Shown here piece by piece: positions 1 through 9,513 of a DNA stretch of 64,000 nucleotides. Positions within the stretch are counted from its first letter, which is position 1, and each line of letters starts with the position of its first letter. The DNA comes from Bradyrhizobium sp. URHD0069 (GTDB taxonomy: Bacteria; Pseudomonadota; Alphaproteobacteria; Rhizobiales; Xanthobacteraceae): NCBI RefSeq assembly GCF_000701345.1, contig NZ_JNIJ01000020.1, positions 1 through 64,000 on the forward strand, read 5' to 3'. The notes beneath the pieces were generated by a model that was given only the letters and a program-made list of their open reading frames with translations, was not told where the DNA came from and made no database searches. The translations under genes and the position numbers were made by a program.

Positions 1-2
1 CC

Positions 3-140
<138 letters not shown>

Positions 141-151
141 TGAGCGCGTCT

Positions 152-282
152 ACATCGCGCTCGATCCTCGACCGAGCGCGATGTAAAGCCAACAGACCGG
201 TGAGCGGGCGGGGTCAAGGCCGTCAGCCGCCGAAGGCGGTGGCGCCCAGCGCCAGCCTTGAGCCCGGCCGATTCACCGGTCT
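152..282. other. Structured non-coding DNA after the IS110 transposase; possible element end or guide-RNA region
   Basis: Two hairpin systems are visible. A perfect 12-bp inverted repeat pairs 152-163 (acatcgcgctcg) with 173-184 around a 9-nt spacer. A nested structure follows: 194-203 (agaccggtga) pairs perfectly with 273-282, 211-220 pairs with 255-265 with one bulge, and a small ccgcc-gaa-ggcgg hairpin lies inside. IS1111-group elements are known to encode a target-specifying RNA in the non-coding DNA downstream of the transposase, so this could be such a region. That is inference; a simple terminator or chance structure is possible, and the element's right end was not located. Confidence 0.4.
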
Positions 283-742
283 ACCTTCAGCACAGTTGCT
301 CTCATGGGGTGAGACGGCGAAGCTTATGAAGTGATTTGGGTCAGACGGGAACAGGAATATTTTTGCGAACAGGACTGGACTACCCAAATCAGATTGATCC
401 GGTTCAACAAATTCACCCGGCTTGACTCGCAAGTCCTCGCCAACTCCCTTGCGGGTCGCGGGTGAACGAGGTTGAAAGCGCCTTGTCGCCCCGGTACGCC
501 GGGCGTAATGTTCATATAGATTGATCACGCTTGGGGTCGTTCATGGCATTTGCTCTGCACAAAGCATTTGCTCTGCACAAACAGGTACTGCCGACGCCTA
601 TCTCGTCGATCATGGCGACTGCTTCACCCGGCGTGCCTATTCTGCATTTTCCGCCGGCCGCTATTGACCGCGCGGTCGGCATCGCGGGGCTCGCCAACGC
701 ACCTACGATTCTAGCAGCGGAGTTGGCGCGCGGGAGGGTGCT
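283..742. other. Gene-poor stretch with an exact 18-bp tandem duplication at 546-581
   Basis: No convincing gene was found. Several short open frames exist on both strands but none resembles a known family. The clear feature is gcatttgctctgcacaaa, repeated exactly at 546-563 and 564-581. The start of the next gene is marked by a purine-rich ribosome binding site (gggaggg) just before 743. Confidence 0.5.
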
Positions 743-1027
743 ATGCCGTCCATCGATCGACTGATTGTCTGGATCGTTGTCGGCCTGCTGGGTGGCGTCC
801 TTGCGGCTCGGCTAATCACCTGGGACCGCGAGGGATTCGGCCTGCTCCGCAATCTCGGCCTGGGTCTCGCCGGGGCGCTGATCGGCGGATGGCTGTTCAA
901 TTTGTTCGGGTGGTTTCCCAACCTCGACAAGATCGCAGTTTCCCTGCGCGACATCGTCGCCGCCATCGCCGGATCGCTGATCGTGCTCACGGCACTGTGG
1001 GTCTGGCGGCGTTCGACAGCGCAATGA
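743..1027 (+). CDS. GlsB/YeaQ/YmgE-type small membrane protein
   Basis: This 94-residue protein has three hydrophobic, glycine-rich segments: about residues 7-22, 34-53 (LGLGLAGALIGGWLFNL) and 70-88. The layout and the G-rich central helix match the transglycosylase-associated (GlsB/YeaQ/YmgE) family of tiny inner-membrane proteins, which are often stress-induced; their biochemical role is unknown. The ATG at 743 is preceded by gggagggtgct, a good ribosome binding site. It stands alone, between the IS110 remnant and the convergent monooxygenase gene. The family call rests on the hydrophobic pattern and length, not on a catalytic motif. Confidence 0.75.
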   Translation: MPSIDRLIVWIVVGLLGGVLAARLITWDREGFGLLRNLGLGLAGALIGGWLFNLFGWFPNLDKIAVSLRDIVAAIAGSLIVLTALWVWRRSTAQ

Positions 1028-1207
1028 ATTCAGCGAGGCTACATTTGTCCGCGATCAGGACAAGGTCATGTCAAGACGCGGCTTGGTCCATTGGCCCCGC
1101 GCGCATGAGCCCGTGAGCTTTCCGCAAAGTTCTCGAAGTGCGCCCGGCGTCGCATGCCGGGAGCCGCGACATTGGACGCAGCCCCCGCTCAAGTCTCGTC
1201 AAGTTTA

Positions 1208-2890
1208 TTACGCCGCGATTGTGCGCACGGTCCCGCCCTGACCTTCGCTCGCGAACGCAAAGCCCTCGTAGCCCTTCTCGGCGACATCGGCGCACTTTCT
1301 GCGGTACCCGCCGACGCCTTCCGGGCCTAGGTAGGGCAAGAAGCGCCGCGCCTTGCCGGCGATGTTGGCTCCCATGTACCAGGAATTGGCGACCGGCATC
1401 AGGGTCGAGTTCACGACCTCGGCGACATGGGCGCCCCACGTGTCCTGCGCCTGCGGCGTCGCCTCGATCGTTGCAAGCTTATTTCTTCGCATGTGGGCGA
1501 TGCATTCGGTGATCCACTCGACGTGCTGTTCGATCGACACCGGCATGTTCGACAGCACCGAGGGACTCTGCGGTCCGGTGATCGTGAACAGGTTGGGGTA
1601 GCCGGCTATCGCCAGGCCGAGGTAGGTCTGCGGGCCGTCCTCCCACTCCTGCGCCAGCGCCCTGCCGCCGCGACCCTTGATGCCGAGTTTCTTCAGCGGG
1701 CCGGTCAGCGCGTCGAAGCCGGTGGCGACAACGATGATATCGAGCGGGTACTCCTTGCCGCCGGCGCGAATGCCGTTCGGCGTGATCTCCTCGATCGGGC
1801 CGTCGGCGCTCGCATCCACCAGTTCCACATTCTTCTTGTTGAAGGTCTCGAAGTAGTTGGTGTCCAGTGGCTGGCGCTTGGTGCCGTAGGGGTAAGTCTT
1901 GGGGGTCAACTTCTCGGCGGTCACGGGGTCGTTGACGATCGAACGGATCTTGCGCTTGAGGTAATCGGCAATGACATCGTTCGCCTCCTTGGAGAAGAAC
2001 ATGTCTTGGTAGTTGGCCAGCCAGAACGAGAAGCCGCCCGCGTCCCACATCTTGTCGAACTCCTGCTCGCGCTCCTCGGGCGCTGTCTCGAGCACCGGCT
2101 TCGGTATGAAGTTCAATTCGAAACCGAAGAACGAATCCTTGATGCGCTGGCGGACTCCGTCGTAATCGGCCTTGCGCGCCTTGGTCACCTCGGGATCGAC
2201 ACGGCCGTTGCGCGCAGGCACGCAGAAGTTCGGCGTGCGCTGGAACACCGTCAGGTGCTTGGCCTGCTGCGCGATCTCCGGGACCGCCTGCACCGCGGTG
2301 GCACCCGTGCCGATGATGCCGACACGCTTGGCGGTGAATTCGACGCCATCATGCGGCCACTGGCTGGTGTGGTAGCACTTGCCCCCAAAAGAGCTCAGCC
2401 CGTTGATCGGCGGCATGTTGGCGGTCGACAGCGCGCCGACCGCGGTGATGACGAAGCGCGCCCTGACGACGTCGCCTTTGTCGGTGCGCACTGTCCAAAG
2501 CTCGGTGTTGTCGTCGAAGACGACCTCAACGACGCGCTTGCCGAACTGGATGTCGGGCTTAAGGTCGAAGCGCTCGGCGCAATGCTCGAGGTAGCGCAGG
2601 ATCTCGTCCTGCTCCGGATAGCGCTCGGACCAGTTCCATTCCTGCAACAGGTTCTTGTCGAACGTGTAGCAGTAGATGTAGCTGTCCGAGTCGCAGCGCG
2701 CGCCGGGATAGCGATTCCAGTACCAGGTGCCGCCGACGCCGTCGCCGGCTTCGAACACGGTGGCGTTCAGGTCGAGCTTGTCGCGCAACGAATGCAGCAT
2801 GTACATGCCGGAGAAGCCGGCGCCGATGATGACTGCATCGAAATCGGCTTTCACACCAGCCGTTTGCGACTCACCTTGCACATTCATCAT
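1208..2890 (-). CDS. Flavin-dependent Baeyer-Villiger-type monooxygenase
   Basis: A 560-residue FAD/NADPH monooxygenase expected to insert oxygen next to a ketone carbonyl, giving an ester or lactone. An N-terminal Rossmann motif (GAGFSGMYML) binds FAD, and a second (GIIGTGATAVQ) binds NADPH. Between them lies FGGKCYHTSQWP, which fits the Baeyer-Villiger fingerprint FxGxxxHxxxW(P/D). Family length is normally 500-600 residues. The ATG at 2890 follows AGGAGA at 5-nt spacing, so an in-frame upstream start at 2923 was rejected. The gene lies about 200 bp downstream of a same-strand serine hydrolase (3092-4282), a sensible partner because such hydrolases cleave the ester product. The substrate is unknown. 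Confidence 0.88.
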   Translation of the reverse strand: MMNVQGESQTAGVKADFDAVIIGAGFSGMYMLHSLRDKLDLNATVFEAGDGVGGTWYWNRYPGARCDSDSYIYCYTFDKNLLQEWNWSERYPEQDEILRYLEHCAERFDLKPDIQFGKRVVEVVFDDNTELWTVRTDKGDVVRARFVITAVGALSTANMPPINGLSSFGGKCYHTSQWPHDGVEFTAKRVGIIGTGATAVQAVPEIAQQAKHLTVFQRTPNFCVPARNGRVDPEVTKARKADYDGVRQRIKDSFFGFELNFIPKPVLETAPEEREQEFDKMWDAGGFSFWLANYQDMFFSKEANDVIADYLKRKIRSIVNDPVTAEKLTPKTYPYGTKRQPLDTNYFETFNKKNVELVDASADGPIEEITPNGIRAGGKEYPLDIIVVATGFDALTGPLKKLGIKGRGGRALAQEWEDGPQTYLGLAIAGYPNLFTITGPQSPSVLSNMPVSIEQHVEWITECIAHMRRNKLATIEATPQAQDTWGAHVAEVVNSTLMPVANSWYMGANIAGKARRFLPYLGPEGVGGYRRKCADVAEKGYEGFAFASEGQGGTVRTIAA

Positions 2891-3091
2891 GACAGTCTCC
2901 TGTTGTAAGCCTTCTCCTTGCATTTTCGGTTCAGTGTCTTGTCGCTATGCGCTAGCCGCAGCCAGCCTGTGCGAATGGCAAGCAGACCGACGTCTGCCGG
3001 CAATATCGCAAACCACGCGCTCGCGACGCCCCTCGACTTGTTCCATTTCGAAAGCCGGGAGGCGCCGTGGCGCAAAAAGGCGCTCCCGGCA

Positions 3092-4282
3092 TTACGCTGC
3101 CGCGCGCGCCTCACGAGCCGCATAGGCGGCCGTCTCGAAATCCATATAGGCGCCGAACGAAATCGGATCGCCGAACGGCAGGATCTGCGTCGCCCAATAT
3201 CCGCCGAACCCGTTCTTGCGATCGATCCAGTAGAACAGGTTGGGGAGCCCGGCCCAGCCGAGTGCCCCGGCCGGCCGGCCGGTCGGTGCGTCCTCGTCGT
3301 TCACCATGAAGGTGTAGGACCAGGATTTCTTGAGTCCGGGGAAGAACTCGGCATCGTTCGATATGGTCGGAATGACACCGGGCAGCACCGTGACCGTCTG
3401 ATGCGCTTGCAGGCCGTTGCGGACAGCAGCCTCGACCGTCTCTGTGTTGAGCACGCGGCCGTGCGGCCCCGCTCCGTCGTTCAGCCACATGCGGATGAAT
3501 TTCATGTACTCGCCGATCGAGGCGTGGAGTCCGTGGCCGCCCATATCGACTTCCGGATCAGCCGGCAATTGCATGTCGGGAAGGGGAGTCAGTGATCCGT
3601 CGGCCTCGCGTTGGTGCATGGTGGCGAGGCGCTCGCGCATTGAGGGGCTCAGCGAAAAGGCCATGTCCGCGATGCCGAGCGGTGCAAAGACCCGCTCAGC
3701 CAGAACCTCGCCCAGCCGCTTGCCGCGGATGCCCTCGACAACCTGCCCGCACCAATCGATGTTGCTGCCGTATTCCCATTTGTCGCCGGGATCGAACAGC
3801 AGCGGCGTCATAATTGATGCCCTCGAGCAGGTAATCACGCTGGGTTGGCCGCGCTCCTGCGCCAGGCGCAAGTAAGTGGTATTGAAGAAGTCGTAGCCAA
3901 AACCAGCGGTGTGCAGCATCAGCATGCGGGTGGTGATGTCGCGCTTCGGCGCCCGCAGCTTTGGATTCCCGTCTGCGTCGAACCCGTCGAGCACTTCGAG
4001 CTTGCCGATGTCGGGGGCGTAGTTTTTGGCCGGAGCATCAAGGTCGAGCTTGCCTTCCTCGACGCATTGCAGGATCGCCGTGCCGGTGATTGCTTTTGAG
4101 GTCGAGTAGATGGCGAACACGGTGTCGGTCGTCATCGGCTGGCCGCCGCCAAGGCTGCGCTTGCCGGCGGCGCCTTCGTAGATGTTGCCCGAGCGGTCGG
4201 TGATCATCGCCACTACGCCGGGAACACCAGTCGCAGTCCTTTGCAAAATCCCGTCACATGCGCTTCTCAAGTTGTTACCCAT
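3092..4282 (-). CDS. Serine hydrolase of the class C beta-lactamase/esterase (EstB-like) fold
   Basis: The 396-residue protein carries the SxxK nucleophile motif (STSK, near residue 60) in the context [17 protein letters not shown], and a Tyr-containing second motif (EYGSN, about residue 180). Both are typical of the penicillin-recognising serine hydrolase superfamily, here more likely an esterase or lactonase than a beta-lactamase because no signal peptide is present. The ATG at 4282 is preceded by GGGAGA. It is followed on the same strand by a Baeyer-Villiger monooxygenase, suggesting joint oxidation and hydrolysis of a ketone. Co-transcription is plausible but the gap is about 200 bp. Confidence 0.82.
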   Translation of the reverse strand: MGNNLRSACDGILQRTATGVPGVVAMITDRSGNIYEGAAGKRSLGGGQPMTTDTVFAIYSTSKAITGTAILQCVEEGKLDLDAPAKNYAPDIGKLEVLDGFDADGNPKLRAPKRDITTRMLMLHTAGFGYDFFNTTYLRLAQERGQPSVITCSRASIMTPLLFDPGDKWEYGSNIDWCGQVVEGIRGKRLGEVLAERVFAPLGIADMAFSLSPSMRERLATMHQREADGSLTPLPDMQLPADPEVDMGGHGLHASIGEYMKFIRMWLNDGAGPHGRVLNTETVEAAVRNGLQAHQTVTVLPGVIPTISNDAEFFPGLKKSWSYTFMVNDEDAPTGRPAGALGWAGLPNLFYWIDRKNGFGGYWATQILPFGDPISFGAYMDFETAAYAAREARAAA

Positions 4283-4875
4283 CGACGTTTCTCCCGTTCA
4301 AGTTCGCCGAGTTTGATCCTGTTTCTCGACAGGCCGCCTGCGGTCCGCGTGAAACGATGTCAACCTTCGTCAACCCATGGAAGTCGGGCTCAAGTCTGAT
4401 TGTCCCAACGCCGGTCAGGCAAACGCAAATCCCACCGCGGCCGCAGCAGCAATAGCGATTGGCGTTTTGGTCATGAGGTGGCTCCAGGTCATCATCGAAT
4501 TTCGACCGAGCGTCGGGGAGAGTAGACCGATTTCTTAGGGTCGGCTACGCATTTGCCCTTGGAACCACGGAGGATTTTTTGGCGAGGCACGTCAGCGATG
4601 CTGACACTTGATCCATCCCGAGAGGTATCGTGGCCCTTACCAAAGGGCGCATTTCTTGACCAAAGGGCGCATTTCTTGTCCGCTGAGATCGTTGGTTCTC
4701 ATCGCCGCATCACCCATGATCGGCTAGGCGTGAAGTCGTTCACCCTTCCCGCTCCGGCATTGTCTTGCAATGCCACATCCGTTCATCCAGTATTCTTGTG
4801 AGCGACGGCGGCCGCTAGGTCTCAATAAAGACCAATGAACAAGACCATCGGCCAATCACGGAGGAAAGCAGCAAT
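4283..4875. other. Divergent intergenic region with a 20-bp tandem duplication (4639-4678)
   Basis: About 590 bp separate the divergently transcribed hydrolase and solute-binding protein genes, so both promoters should lie here. The unit accaaagggcgcatttcttg is present twice back to back, at 4639-4658 and 4659-4678. One open frame of 82 codons (4553-4801) covers the duplication but has no recognisable similarity and is not called. No palindromic operator stood out. Confidence 0.5.
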
Positions 4876-6102
4876 ATGAGGAACGGCATTTTTCATCTGG
4901 TCACCGGGACCGCGGTTGCGCTCGCGCTGTCAGCAGCGCCGGCATCAGCGCAAAAAAAATACGATACCGGAGCGAGCGATACCGAGATCAAGGTCGGCCA
5001 GACGGCGCCGTTCAGCGGACCAGCCTCTGCCTACGCGACCATCGCCAAGGCCCAGGCGGCCTATGTCAAGATGGTCAACGATCAGGGCGGCGTTAACGGC
5101 CGCAAGATCAACTTGATTCAGTATGACGACGCCTATAGCCCGCCGAAGACCGTGGAACAGGTTCGCAAGCTGGTTGAAAGCGATGAAGTGCTGCTGACTT
5201 TCCAGCTGATCGGCACGCCGTCCAACGCCGCCGTTCAGAAATATCTCAACGTAAAGAAGGTGCCGCAGCTATTCGCCGCCACCGGCGCTTCCAAATTCAC
5301 CGACCCGAAGAACTACCCCTGGACGATGGGATTCAATCCCAACTACCAGACCGAAGGACGCATCTATGCGCAATACATTCTGAAGAATTATCCGAACGCC
5401 AAGATCGGCATTCTCTATCAGAATGACGATCTCGGCAGGGATTATCTCACCGGCCTGAAAGCCGGCCTGGGCGACAAGGCCGCGAAGATGATCGTCGCCG
5501 AAACATCCTACGAGCTCACCGATCCGACCATCGACTCGCAGATCGTTCAGCTGAAAAGCGCCGGCGCCGATCTGGTGTTCGACGCCTCGACGCCGAAATT
5601 CGCCGCGCAGGCGATCAAGAAGATCGCCGATCTCGGCTGGAAGCCGGTGCATATCCTCGACATCAACGCGACGTCGGTGGGCGCCGTGATGAAGCCTGCC
5701 GGGCTGGATAACTCCAAGGACGTCATCAGCGTCAACTACGGCAAGGATCCGCTCGATCCGACCTGGAAGGACGACGGCGGCATGAAAAAGTATTTCGCCT
5801 TTATGGCGAAGTACTATCCCGAGGGCGACAAGGATTCGAGCTTCAACACCTATGGCTACTCCACCACGCAGCTGTTGGTCGAGGTGCTCAAGCGTTGTGG
5901 CGACGAGCTGACCCGCGAGAACGTCATGAAGCAGGCCACCAGCCTGAAGAACGTTCAGCTCGATCTATCTTTGCCCGGGATCGTCGGCAGCACGTCGCCG
6001 ACCGATTATCGCGTCAACAAGCAGTTGCAGATGATGAGGTTCAACGGCGAGCGTTGGGAACTGTTTGGACCGATCATCGAGGATACCGCCGCCAGCGGCT
6101 GA
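4876..6102 (+). CDS. Branched-chain amino acid-type ABC transporter substrate-binding protein (orphan)
   Basis: The 408-residue periplasmic protein starts with a clear signal peptide ending in SAAPASAQ. Mature sequence features of the Leu/Ile/Val-binding fold (Peripla_BP_6) include 'IKVGQTAPFSGPAS' at the start and 'GVNGRKINLIQYDDAYSP'. The ATG at 4876 is preceded by ggaggaaagcagcaat, a strong site. No permease or ATPase genes are adjacent, so it probably works with a transporter encoded elsewhere. It is divergent from the hydrolase/monooxygenase pair, which hints that its ligand could be related to their substrate; this is inference. Ligand specificity in this family cannot be read from sequence. 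Confidence 0.88.
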   Translation: MRNGIFHLVTGTAVALALSAAPASAQKKYDTGASDTEIKVGQTAPFSGPASAYATIAKAQAAYVKMVNDQGGVNGRKINLIQYDDAYSPPKTVEQVRKLVESDEVLLTFQLIGTPSNAAVQKYLNVKKVPQLFAATGASKFTDPKNYPWTMGFNPNYQTEGRIYAQYILKNYPNAKIGILYQNDDLGRDYLTGLKAGLGDKAAKMIVAETSYELTDPTIDSQIVQLKSAGADLVFDASTPKFAAQAIKKIADLGWKPVHILDINATSVGAVMKPAGLDNSKDVISVNYGKDPLDPTWKDDGGMKKYFAFMAKYYPEGDKDSSFNTYGYSTTQLLVEVLKRCGDELTRENVMKQATSLKNVQLDLSLPGIVGSTSPTDYRVNKQLQMMRFNGERWELFGPIIEDTAASG

Positions 6103-6475
6103 TGGGATCGTCATTGCGAGCCAGCGGGTCGTGCGAATGCGCGCCCGATGACAGGCTCGGCGAAGCGATCCAGAGCCTGGTAGCGCTGGATGGCTTCGTC
6201 GCTGTGCGCCTCGCCATGACGGAACGATGGCCGGAGGATGAGGACGCTCCCCGACGGGGTTAAAGAGCGCTGAAACCTTTGTTTTTCAGTGGCTTGCTCA
6301 CCTGGCGCAGCGTCAGCCTTAATTCCCGCTTAACGGGCCTTTAAACCCCGCTCGCTAGTCTGCCGCCGAGCATTTTGCGGCCAAGCAAAATGCTCTGTTG
6401 TAAGTTGCGCGTATTCTCTTCGCAAAACCGATATCCACTTTTGCGGAATACGCGCCGGGGGCTGGGCGTTTGCGT
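6103..6475. repeat. Intergenic region with a REP-like palindromic repeat (about 6109-6221)
   Basis: The stretch 6109-6221 opens with cgtcattgcgag and closes with a degenerate reverse complement (cctcgccatgacg). Inner arms gcgaagcgatccag and ctggatggcttcgtcgc also pair. The same pattern recurs at 39661-39699 and 52377-52490, so this belongs to an interspersed palindromic repeat family of the genome. The rest of the interval contains no recognisable gene. Confidence 0.65.
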
Positions 6476-8668
6476 ATGGCGTGGGGACGAAAAAAGAGCG
6501 GCGGACGCAAGGAGCCGCAATTCGGGCTCGCCGCGGCGCTTTCGGAATTGCGCCTCAGCCCGCAGGATCGCATCGCCCCCGCCGCCGACGAAAAGCCAAA
6601 GAAGCCATCACCGAAACCCAAGGCCGCCGAGACCGACGACGATGCTCCGCGCGAGCGAAAGGCGCGCGCGACGCGCAGCGGCAGCAAGCGCCGATCCAGG
6701 GGCGGTTCGCGCAGCCGCCTGTTTCGCCTGTTCTATTGGGGCGCCGTGCTCGGCCTGTGGGCCGCGATCGCGGTGGTTGGCGTGGTGGTCTGGGTAGGTG
6801 CGCACCTGCCGGCGATCCAGTCGCTTGAAATTCCAAAACGGCCGCCGACGATTCAGATCGTCGGCTTCGACGGCAGCGTGCTGGCGACGCGCGGCGAGAT
6901 GGCCGGCGCCAATGTCTCGCTGAAGCAGCTGCCGCCCTATCTGCCGAAGGCCTTCATCGCCATCGAAGACCGCCGGTTCTACTCGCATTACGGGATCGAC
7001 CCCTTCGGTATCGCGCGCGCGGCGGTCGCCAACGTGCTGCACCGCGGCGTTTCGCAGGGCGGCTCGACGCTGACGCAACAGCTCGCCAAGAACCTGTTCC
7101 TGACACAGGAGCGCACGCTCCAGCGCAAGTTGCAGGAGGTCGAACTCGCGTTCTGGCTGGAGCGCAAGCATTCCAAGACCGAGATTCTCGAACTCTACCT
7201 TAATCGGGTCTATTTCGGTTCCGGTGCTTATGGCGTCGAGGCCGCGGCGCAACGCTATTTTGGAAAATCCGCGAAGAATGTCACGCTGGCCGAGGCCGCG
7301 ATGCTTGCGGGCCTTGTCAAATCGCCGTCACGGCTGGCGCCGAACCGCAACCCAGAGGGTGCCGAGAAGCGCGCCCAGACCGTGCTTGCCGCGATGGCGG
7401 AAGCCAAATTCATCACCGACGCGCAAGCGCAGGCCTCGATCGGGCATCCCTCCTACAATGTGAAGGCGGTGGGCGCCGGCACCATCAATTATGTCGCCGA
7501 CTGGATCGGCGAAGTGCTCGATGATCTCATAGGCGAGATTGACCAGAACATCGTGGTCGAAACCTCGATCGACCCGAAATTGCAGAGCGTCGCGGAAGCC
7601 TCGATCATCGACGAACTCGCGGCCAAGAGCGTGAAGTTCAATGTCAACCAGGGCGCGCTGGTGGCGATGACCCCGGATGGCGCCGTGCGCGCCATGGTGG
7701 GAGGGCGCAATTATGCCGAGAGCCAATACAACCGCGCGGTGACGGCCAAGCGCCAGCCGGGCTCGGCGTTCAAGCCGTTCGTCTATCTCACCGCGATTGA
7801 GGCCGGCCTGACGCCGGAGACGATCCGGCAGGACGCGCCGCTCGACGTCAAGGGCTGGAAGCCCGAGAACTACACCCATGAATATTTCGGCGCGGTGACG
7901 TTGACGCAGGCGCTGGCGATGTCGCTCAACACCGTCGCGGTCCGGCTGGGACTGGAAGTCGGGCCCAAGAACGTGGTGCGCACCGCGCACCGCCTCGGCA
8001 TTTCATCGAAACTCGACGCCAATGCCTCGATCGCGCTCGGCACCTCGGAGGTCTCGCTGACCGAACTGGTCGGCGCCTATGCGCCGTTCGCCAATCGCGG
8101 TCTCGGCGTCTCCCCGCATGTCGTGACCAAGATCCGAACGAGCGAGGGCAAGGTGCTGTACGCACGGCCCGCCGACCGGCTCGGCCAGATGATCGACCCG
8201 CGCCATGTCGCGATGATGAACAGCATGATGCAGGAGACGCTGCTCAGCGGCACCGCGCGCAAGGCGGAGATTCCAGGCTGGATGGCCGCGGGCAAGACCG
8301 GCACCAGCCAGGATTTCCGCGATGCCTGGTTCATCGGCTACACAACCCATCTCGTGACCGGCGTGTGGCTCGGCAATGACGACAATTCACCAACCAAAAA
8401 GGCGACCGGCGGCGGGTTGCCGGTGGAGGTCTGGACCCGTTTCATGCGCGCGGCCCATCAGGGCGTGCCGGTTGCGGCATTGCCGGGCTCGCAAGCGGGC
8501 GGCTTCTTCTCGAACTTCGTGCAGGCCACCTCGCAAGCCGGCGCGCCGGCTGGCGCTCCCTCCGCCGCAGGCGCCGCCGGCAGACCGGCGCCGACCAGGA
8601 CCTCGGTGCGCCCGGAAGCGGCAGCCGGCCTCGATGGCTGGCTGATGGAGCGGCTGTTCGGACGGTAA
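6476..8668 (+). CDS. Penicillin-binding protein 1A (bifunctional glycosyltransferase/transpeptidase)
   Basis: This 730-residue class A PBP polymerises and cross-links peptidoglycan in the periplasm. After a basic, proline-rich cytoplasmic tail and one membrane helix (about residues 83-103) comes the GT51 domain with EDRRFYSHYGIDP and GGSTLTQQLAKNLFL. The transpeptidase domain carries the SxxK serine (PGSAFKPF), the SxN motif (MSLNTVA) and KTGTSQDFRDAWF. The C-terminal tail is rich in Ala, Pro and Gly. A TTG at 6470 is in frame, but the ATG at 6476 is preferred; no strong ribosome binding site distinguishes them. Neighbours are unrelated, so it is probably monocistronic. Confidence 0.93.
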   Translation: MAWGRKKSGGRKEPQFGLAAALSELRLSPQDRIAPAADEKPKKPSPKPKAAETDDDAPRERKARATRSGSKRRSRGGSRSRLFRLFYWGAVLGLWAAIAVVGVVVWVGAHLPAIQSLEIPKRPPTIQIVGFDGSVLATRGEMAGANVSLKQLPPYLPKAFIAIEDRRFYSHYGIDPFGIARAAVANVLHRGVSQGGSTLTQQLAKNLFLTQERTLQRKLQEVELAFWLERKHSKTEILELYLNRVYFGSGAYGVEAAAQRYFGKSAKNVTLAEAAMLAGLVKSPSRLAPNRNPEGAEKRAQTVLAAMAEAKFITDAQAQASIGHPSYNVKAVGAGTINYVADWIGEVLDDLIGEIDQNIVVETSIDPKLQSVAEASIIDELAAKSVKFNVNQGALVAMTPDGAVRAMVGGRNYAESQYNRAVTAKRQPGSAFKPFVYLTAIEAGLTPETIRQDAPLDVKGWKPENYTHEYFGAVTLTQALAMSLNTVAVRLGLEVGPKNVVRTAHRLGISSKLDANASIALGTSEVSLTELVGAYAPFANRGLGVSPHVVTKIRTSEGKVLYARPADRLGQMIDPRHVAMMNSMMQETLLSGTARKAEIPGWMAAGKTGTSQDFRDAWFIGYTTHLVTGVWLGNDDNSPTKKATGGGLPVEVWTRFMRAAHQGVPVAALPGSQAGGFFSNFVQATSQAGAPAGAPSAAGAAGRPAPTRTSVRPEAAAGLDGWLMERLFGR

Positions 8669-8757
8669 ACGCTGGTCGTGAATCCCTTAACGCTGCAGCG
8701 AGCGTAGATGGGATAACGTAGATCAGATAACCATGACAGCCGGGCGTGGCGGCTAGC

Positions 8758-9513
8758 TCAATCCTGAATGCCGTAGCGATGCAGGTCGTTGCCGCAGGTG
8801 TCGAGCCAGGTCTTGGCGCGATCGACATGGCCGCAGACCCTGGCGACGATCTTCCAGAAGCGCGCCGAATGATTCATTTCGACAAGGTGCGCCACTTCGT
8901 GGGCCGCGAGATAATCCAGCACGTAAGGGGGAGCGAGGATCAGCCGCCACGAGAACGACAGCGAGCCCGCGGAAGTGCAGGAACCCCAGCGGCTCGACTG
9001 ATCGCGGATCGAAAGCCGCTTCACCCTGACACCCAGCGCCTCTGCATAAGCTTGCGCCGCCTTCTGCAGTTCGCGGCGCGCTTCGCGCTTGAGATAATCG
9101 TGGACCCGCCGTTCGATATGCTCAGGCCCGCCGGCCACGCACAGGATCCGCTCACCGCTTTCGCGCATTTCCGTCCACACCGTGCCGCGCGCGCCGGCGC
9201 GATGCACGATCCTGTGCGCCACGCCGCGCAGCGGAACCACCGTGCCCGGAAGAAACGGCGCCGCCTTCGGTAATCGGCCGAGACGCGCGGCGATCCAGCC
9301 GCCGTGACGCTGCGCGAAGTCCTTGGCGTCGAGGATCGTGCCGCGTGGCGGCATGGTGAGGATCGCTTCGCGGTCGCTCGGATGAATGCGCAAGGTGTAG
9401 CGCCGCGCGCGACGGTGCCGGCGCAGTCGAATCGAGTAGATTTGAGAGCCGTGCTTGACGAGAAGGGTCGCGGGTTCGGCAGGCCGCCGATAGAGGAGGG
9501 CGCGAGTGGCCAT
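8758..9513 (-). CDS. YgjP-like (DUF45) zinc metallopeptidase of the SprT/M48 type
   Basis: The predicted 251-residue protein ends in the diagnostic HExxH zinc site within LAAHEVAHLVEMNHSARFW, where the downstream His and Glu-containing segment are also typical of YgjP/DUF45 proteins. Further upstream, 'RDQSSRWGSCTSAGSLSFSWRL' with the WGSC core is a family hallmark. These are cytoplasmic, probable Zn proteases whose substrates are mostly unknown. The frame is open to 9597, but MATRALLYRR starting at 9513 looks like the natural N-terminus; no strong ribosome binding site supports either. The gene is convergent with PBP1A and ends about 90 bp from it. Confidence 0.82.
   Translation of the reverse strand: MATRALLYRRPAEPATLLVKHGSQIYSIRLRRHRRARRYTLRIHPSDREAILTMPPRGTILDAKDFAQRHGGWIAARLGRLPKAAPFLPGTVVPLRGVAHRIVHRAGARGTVWTEMRESGERILCVAGGPEHIERRVHDYLKREARRELQKAAQAYAEALGVRVKRLSIRDQSSRWGSCTSAGSLSFSWRLILAPPYVLDYLAAHEVAHLVEMNHSARFWKIVARVCGHVDRAKTWLDTCGNDLHRYGIQD

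Noticed and set aside
531..764. Plus-strand frame of 77 codons across the 18-bp tandem duplication
   Set aside because: It overlaps the start of the GlsB-like gene, and no family resemblance or convincing start was seen.
1427..2908. Plus-strand frame of 493 codons antisense to the monooxygenase
   Set aside because: It mirrors a GC-rich gene with clear monooxygenase motifs on the other strand and has no recognisable domain.
4553..4801. Plus-strand frame of 82 codons across the 20-bp duplication
   Set aside because: No ribosome binding site or similarity; composition is like intergenic DNA.
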